Source: an uncultured Desulfobacterales bacterium (lineage in GTDB: Bacteria > Desulfobacterota > Desulfobacteria > Desulfobacterales > G020354645). From it: a stretch of 9,263 nt of DNA. Numbering within the stretch: position 1 is the stretch's first letter; every line of letters begins with the position of its first letter. This document shows, piece by piece, positions 6,052 through 9,263 of the stretch. The notes beneath the pieces are model-generated. The model did no database searches, had not been told where the DNA came from, and worked only from the letters and a program-made list of their open reading frames with translations. Where the stretch lies: positions 1 to 9,263 of the forward strand of contig CAMYNZ010000165.1 in NCBI GenBank assembly GCA_947259865.1, written 5' to 3'. The position numbers and the translations under genes are program-made.

Positions 6052-9000
6052 ATGGCAAACAATCGCCTCAAAAAAATTGAATCACTCTTATATAGGGCAC
6101 TGGCGGCCGACCGGCGTCACTTGCGGCACGACATCAGCGGTTTAAAGCGGGCCAGGCGGAAATCATTGAGCGGCCAGGTTTTGCAAAAAAGAATCAACGA
6201 CTTGGAAAAGAGATTGCAGGGCTCAATAAAAAAACGGGCCCGACGCGTAAAAAACCTCCCAACATTCAGCGACATTGACAGCTTGCCGATTACAGCCAAA
6301 AAGGATGAAATCATCAAAACCATTTCCAGATCGCCGGTGGTCATTATTTCCGGTGAAACCGGCTCCGGTAAAACCACCCAGATACCCAAGTTTTGCCTGG
6401 CGGCCGGAAGGGGGATCGATGGCAAAATTGGCTGCACCCAGCCCAGAAGAATAGCGGCCACAATGGTTGCCCGCCGGATTGCCGAGGAACTCGAGCAAGA
6501 GGTCGGACAGGCTGTGGGTTACAAAATCAGATTTAAAGACCGCACCCGCAAAGACGCCTATATCAAGATAATGACCGACGGCATCCTGCTGATGGAGGCC
6601 CAGAATGATCCGTTCCTGAACGATTATGATACGATCATCGTGGATGAAGCCCATGAAAGAAATTTAAATGTCGATTTTGTCCTGGGAATATTGAAAACCC
6701 TGGTAAAAACACGCAAGGATCTTAAAGTAATCATCACATCGGCTACTATTGATACCCGCAAATTTTCAAAGGCCTTTGATAACGCCCCCGTAATCGAGGT
6801 GTCGGGTCGCATGTATCCGGTTGAGGTTCGATATTTTCAGGACCCGGCGGAGGGCAAGCAGACATCCGCTGATGCAAGCGGCGAGCAAACGCACATAGAG
6901 TTGGCTGTGAGGGCGGTTGACAGGTTGAATGCACCTAAGACACGGGGCGATATACTGGTTTTTATGCCGACCGAGCAGGATATCCGGGAAACCTGTGAAA
7001 TTATCGAAGGCCGCAATTATCCGCAAACGACGGTTCTTCCATTATTTGCAAGGCTTCGAGCAGCGGATCAATCCAAGGTGTTTTCGCCGAGGGTGGGCCG
7101 CAAAATCATCGTTGCCACCAATGTGGCCGAAACTTCATTAACCATACCCGGTATCCGATATGTTATCGATACGGGGCTGGCCCGCATTTCCCAGTACAAT
7201 CCCCGCTCGCGCACCAAAGCCCTTCCGGTCATGCCGATATCCAGAAGCAGCGCCGATCAGCGCAAAGGCCGCTGTGGTCGAGTGGAAGATGGTGTCTGCA
7301 TCCGTTTGTTTGCCGAAGAAGATTATCAGACCCGCGAATTGTTCACACCACCGGAAATTCTACGGTCAAATCTGGCGGAGGTTATCCTGAGAATGATCGC
7401 TCTTAACCTGGGGGATTTATCCGAGTTTCCATTTATTGACCGGCCGGCTGCCAAAAATATTCAAGACGGTTTTAACCTGCTCAAAGAACTGGGCGCGATC
7501 ACAGAATCAGCCCAAGCAGGGTCCCGGCCGGCCAATCAATATTCCCTGACCGCCAGGGGAAAACTTATGGCGGCCATGCCGCTGGATCCCAGGTTGTCCC
7601 GTATGCTTATACAGGCCCGGAAAGCGGGGTGTCTGAATGAGATTGCGGTCATCGCTGCAGCCCTGAGTATCCAGGATCCACGCGAGCGACCGGCTGAAGA
7701 GGCCGATGCTGCCGACCGCATCCACGCCAAGTTTAACGATCCTTCCTCGGATTTTATTACGCTTTTGAACATCTGGCGCGACTTCAATAAAACCCGTGAC
7801 CGGGTGAAAAGTGGCAATCAGATGAAAAAATATTGTAAAACTCATTTTCTTTCTTACAAACGCATGCGGGAGTGGCGGGATATCCACTTACAGATCGGTA
7901 ATATCTTGGCAGAGGAGGACCATAAAATCGATTATGATGCCGGCTTGAATCCCGAGGTTAAATACGAGGGCATTCACAAGTCGATATTAAGCGGCTTTCT
8001 TTCAAATATTGCCCTCAAGAAAGAAAAAAACATATTTCAAGCAACCAGGGGCAAACAGGTCATGATATTTCCAGGCTCCGGGTTGTTTAATCAGGCCAAA
8101 ACCTGGATTGTGGCGGCTGAATTGGTGGCAACTTCCCGGTTATTTGCCCGCACCGTTGCCAATATTGATAGCAACTGGCTCGAGGAACCGGGCCAGGGCC
8201 TGTGCCGGTATACTTATTTACACCCCCACTGGGAAAAAAAACGGGGTCAGGTGGTTGCTTTCGAACAGGTAAGCCTGTTCGGGTTGATTATTGTATCGGA
8301 TCGCACGGTTTCCTTCGGCAGAATCAATCCTGAGGAAGCATCGGAACTATTTATCCGCCAGGCCCTTGTGGCCGGAGATGTGGCCCAGCCGTGGCCTTTT
8401 TTGAAACACAACTTAAAACTTGTCGATGACGTCAGAAATATGGAAGACAGACTCAGGCGACGGGACCTTCTGGTCAGTGAAGACGAAATGTTTCGATTTT
8501 ATAAACAAAGAATTGGTGGAATCTACGATATTCGATCACTTCGCAGGCGACTGCAAAAAGAGGGCAATGACAGATTCCTTCGGATGACCCGCGAAGATCT
8601 CCTCAACTATGCGCCGGACGAGGCGCTGCTGGCCCAGTTTCCGGACCGCGTTGATCTGGGAAAAAACGTCTTTGCATGTTCGTATCATTTTGAGCCGGGA
8701 AGCCAGGCAGACGGGGTTACCGTAAGGATACCGTCAACGGTGGCCCAAACGGTTCCTGCCGAAACAGTGGATTGGCTGGTGCCGGGACTGTATGCCGAAA
8801 AACTGGGCGCGCTTATCAAAGGCTTGCCGAAGAAGCATCGAAAAAAACTTGTGCCGGTTGCAGAAACCGTTGATCTGATTGTCAAGAAAATGCCTCAGGG
8901 GCAGGGCCACCTGATTACCACGCTCGGAAAATTTATATACGAACATTATGGGATAGATATACCGGCAACTGCCTGGCCTGTAAACACCTTGCCGGATCAT

Positions 9001-9263
9001 CTCAGGATGCGTCTGGCAATTACCGGACCCGATGGCGAAGCGCTCCACTGCAGCCGGGATAAAGCGATCCTAACCCAAAAGGCACCCGACGATGCCAGCC
9101 CCGACGAGTTGGAAACAGCACGAAAAACCTGGGAGCGGGAGAACCTACGTAGCTGGGACTTTGGCGATCTGCCTGACCATATTACGATCCTGGTTGAAAA
9201 CGCGACCCAATGGACCGTTTACCCCGGACTCCAGGTTGATGACCGGGACGATAAATCCGTCAA
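6052..9263 (+). CDS. hrpA: ATP-dependent RNA helicase HrpA (DEAH box), 3' end cut by window
   Basis: The frame is open for 1070 codons from ATG 6052 to the edge; E. coli HrpA has about 1300 residues, so some 200-250 are missing. The family unwinds RNA using ATP; in bacteria it is linked to mRNA processing and rescue of stalled ribosomes. Order: a basic, helical N-terminus (about 1-80); motor domain 1 with Walker A GETGSGKT (101-108), TQPRRIAA (motif Ia), DEAH (198-201) and SAT (230-232); motor domain 2 with ILVFMPT, ATNVAETSLTIPGI and motif VI QRKGRCGR (403-410), the HrpA-style variant of QRxGRAGR. Then come the winged-helix/ratchet region, an OB-fold-like part (about 640-700, ending near WIVAAELVATSR), and the start of the DUF3418 C-terminal region, typical of HrpA and not of HrpB. 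All catalytic motifs are intact, so it should be active. The gene stands alone after a long intergenic gap and is divergent from the kinase operon. Confidence 0.95.
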   Translation, partial: MANNRLKKIESLLYRALAADRRHLRHDISGLKRARRKSLSGQVLQKRINDLEKRLQGSIKKRARRVKNLPTFSDIDSLPITAKKDEIIKTISRSPVVIISGETGSGKTTQIPKFCLAAGRGIDGKIGCTQPRRIAATMVARRIAEELEQEVGQAVGYKIRFKDRTRKDAYIKIMTDGILLMEAQNDPFLNDYDTIIVDEAHERNLNVDFVLGILKTLVKTRKDLKVIITSATIDTRKFSKAFDNAPVIEVSGRMYPVEVRYFQDPAEGKQTSADASGEQTHIELAVRAVDRLNAPKTRGDILVFMPTEQDIRETCEIIEGRNYPQTTVLPLFARLRAADQSKVFSPRVGRKIIVATNVAETSLTIPGIRYVIDTGLARISQYNPRSRTKALPVMPISRSSADQRKGRCGRVEDGVCIRLFAEEDYQTRELFTPPEILRSNLAEVILRMIALNLGDLSEFPFIDRPAAKNIQDGFNLLKELGAITESAQAGSRPANQYSLTARGKLMAAMPLDPRLSRMLIQARKAGCLNEIAVIAAALSIQDPRERPAEEADAADRIHAKFNDPSSDFITLLNIWRDFNKTRDRVKSGNQMKKYCKTHFLSYKRMREWRDIHLQIGNILAEEDHKIDYDAGLNPEVKYEGIHKSILSGFLSNIALKKEKNIFQATRGKQVMIFPGSGLFNQAKTWIVAAELVATSRLFARTVANIDSNWLEEPGQGLCRYTYLHPHWEKKRGQVVAFEQVSLFGLIIVSDRTVSFGRINPEEASELFIRQALVAGDVAQPWPFLKHNLKLVDDVRNMEDRLRRRDLLVSEDEMFRFYKQRIGGIYDIRSLRRRLQKEGNDRFLRMTREDLLNYAPDEALLAQFPDRVDLGKNVFACSYHFEPGSQADGVTVRIPSTVAQTVPAETVDWLVPGLYAEKLGALIKGLPKKHRKKLVPVAETVDLIVKKMPQGQGHLITTLGKFIYEHYGIDIPATAWPVNTLPDHLRMRLAITGPDGEALHCSRDKAILTQKAPDDASPDELETARKTWERENLRSWDFGDLPDHITILVENATQWTVYPGLQVDDRDDKSV

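Noticed and set aside
6117..6654. Long - strand open frames opposite hrpA
   Set aside because: They are antisense to conserved helicase motifs, which clearly code on the + strand.

Overview
The window reads as chromosomal DNA of an anaerobic deltaproteobacterium, most likely a sulfate reducer of the Desulfobacterota (Desulfobacterales-like). This is inferred from the style of the MetF protein, the orphan CheY-like receiver beside it, the PAS-rich kinases with CPxC cysteines, and an intergenic 'cgcaaag' inverted-repeat family. No rRNA, tRNA, CRISPR array, transposase or phage gene is visible.

Left block (1-2253, + strand): a complete methylenetetrahydrofolate reductase gene (metF) is followed by a broken single-domain response regulator and then a shikimate-dehydrogenase-like gene. 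The regulator has lost the middle of its receiver domain. Its original last 14 codons can still be read in the next frame (1290-1334), so an out-of-frame internal deletion is the simplest explanation. The AroE-like protein keeps the catalytic lysine (K66) but has Asn in place of the catalytic aspartate (position 102). A near-perfect hairpin lies between these two genes.

Middle block (2258-5218, - strand): two adjoining genes form a signalling operon. The first encodes a soluble PAS-PAS histidine kinase. The second encodes a receiver-PAS-histidine kinase hybrid whose start codon directly follows the stop of the first. Neither has a membrane segment or a DNA-binding output. The layout suggests a cytoplasmic relay in which kinase 1 phosphorylates the receiver of kinase 2. 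The final output is not in this window. The operon converges on the aroE-like gene with only 4 bases between stop codons.

Intergenic region (5219-6051): about 830 bases with no convincing gene. Its right half carries two diverged copies of an inverted-repeat element that share a leader sequence, plus a short heptamer repeat.

Right block (6052 to the window edge, + strand): a large HrpA-type DEAH-box RNA helicase, uninterrupted over 1070 codons and cut off by the window end. It holds all helicase motifs and most of the C-terminal DUF3418 region.

I see no clearly new multi-gene system. The items most worth a second look are the deleted receiver gene, the active-site substitution in the AroE-like protein, the two-kinase cascade and the paired intergenic repeats.
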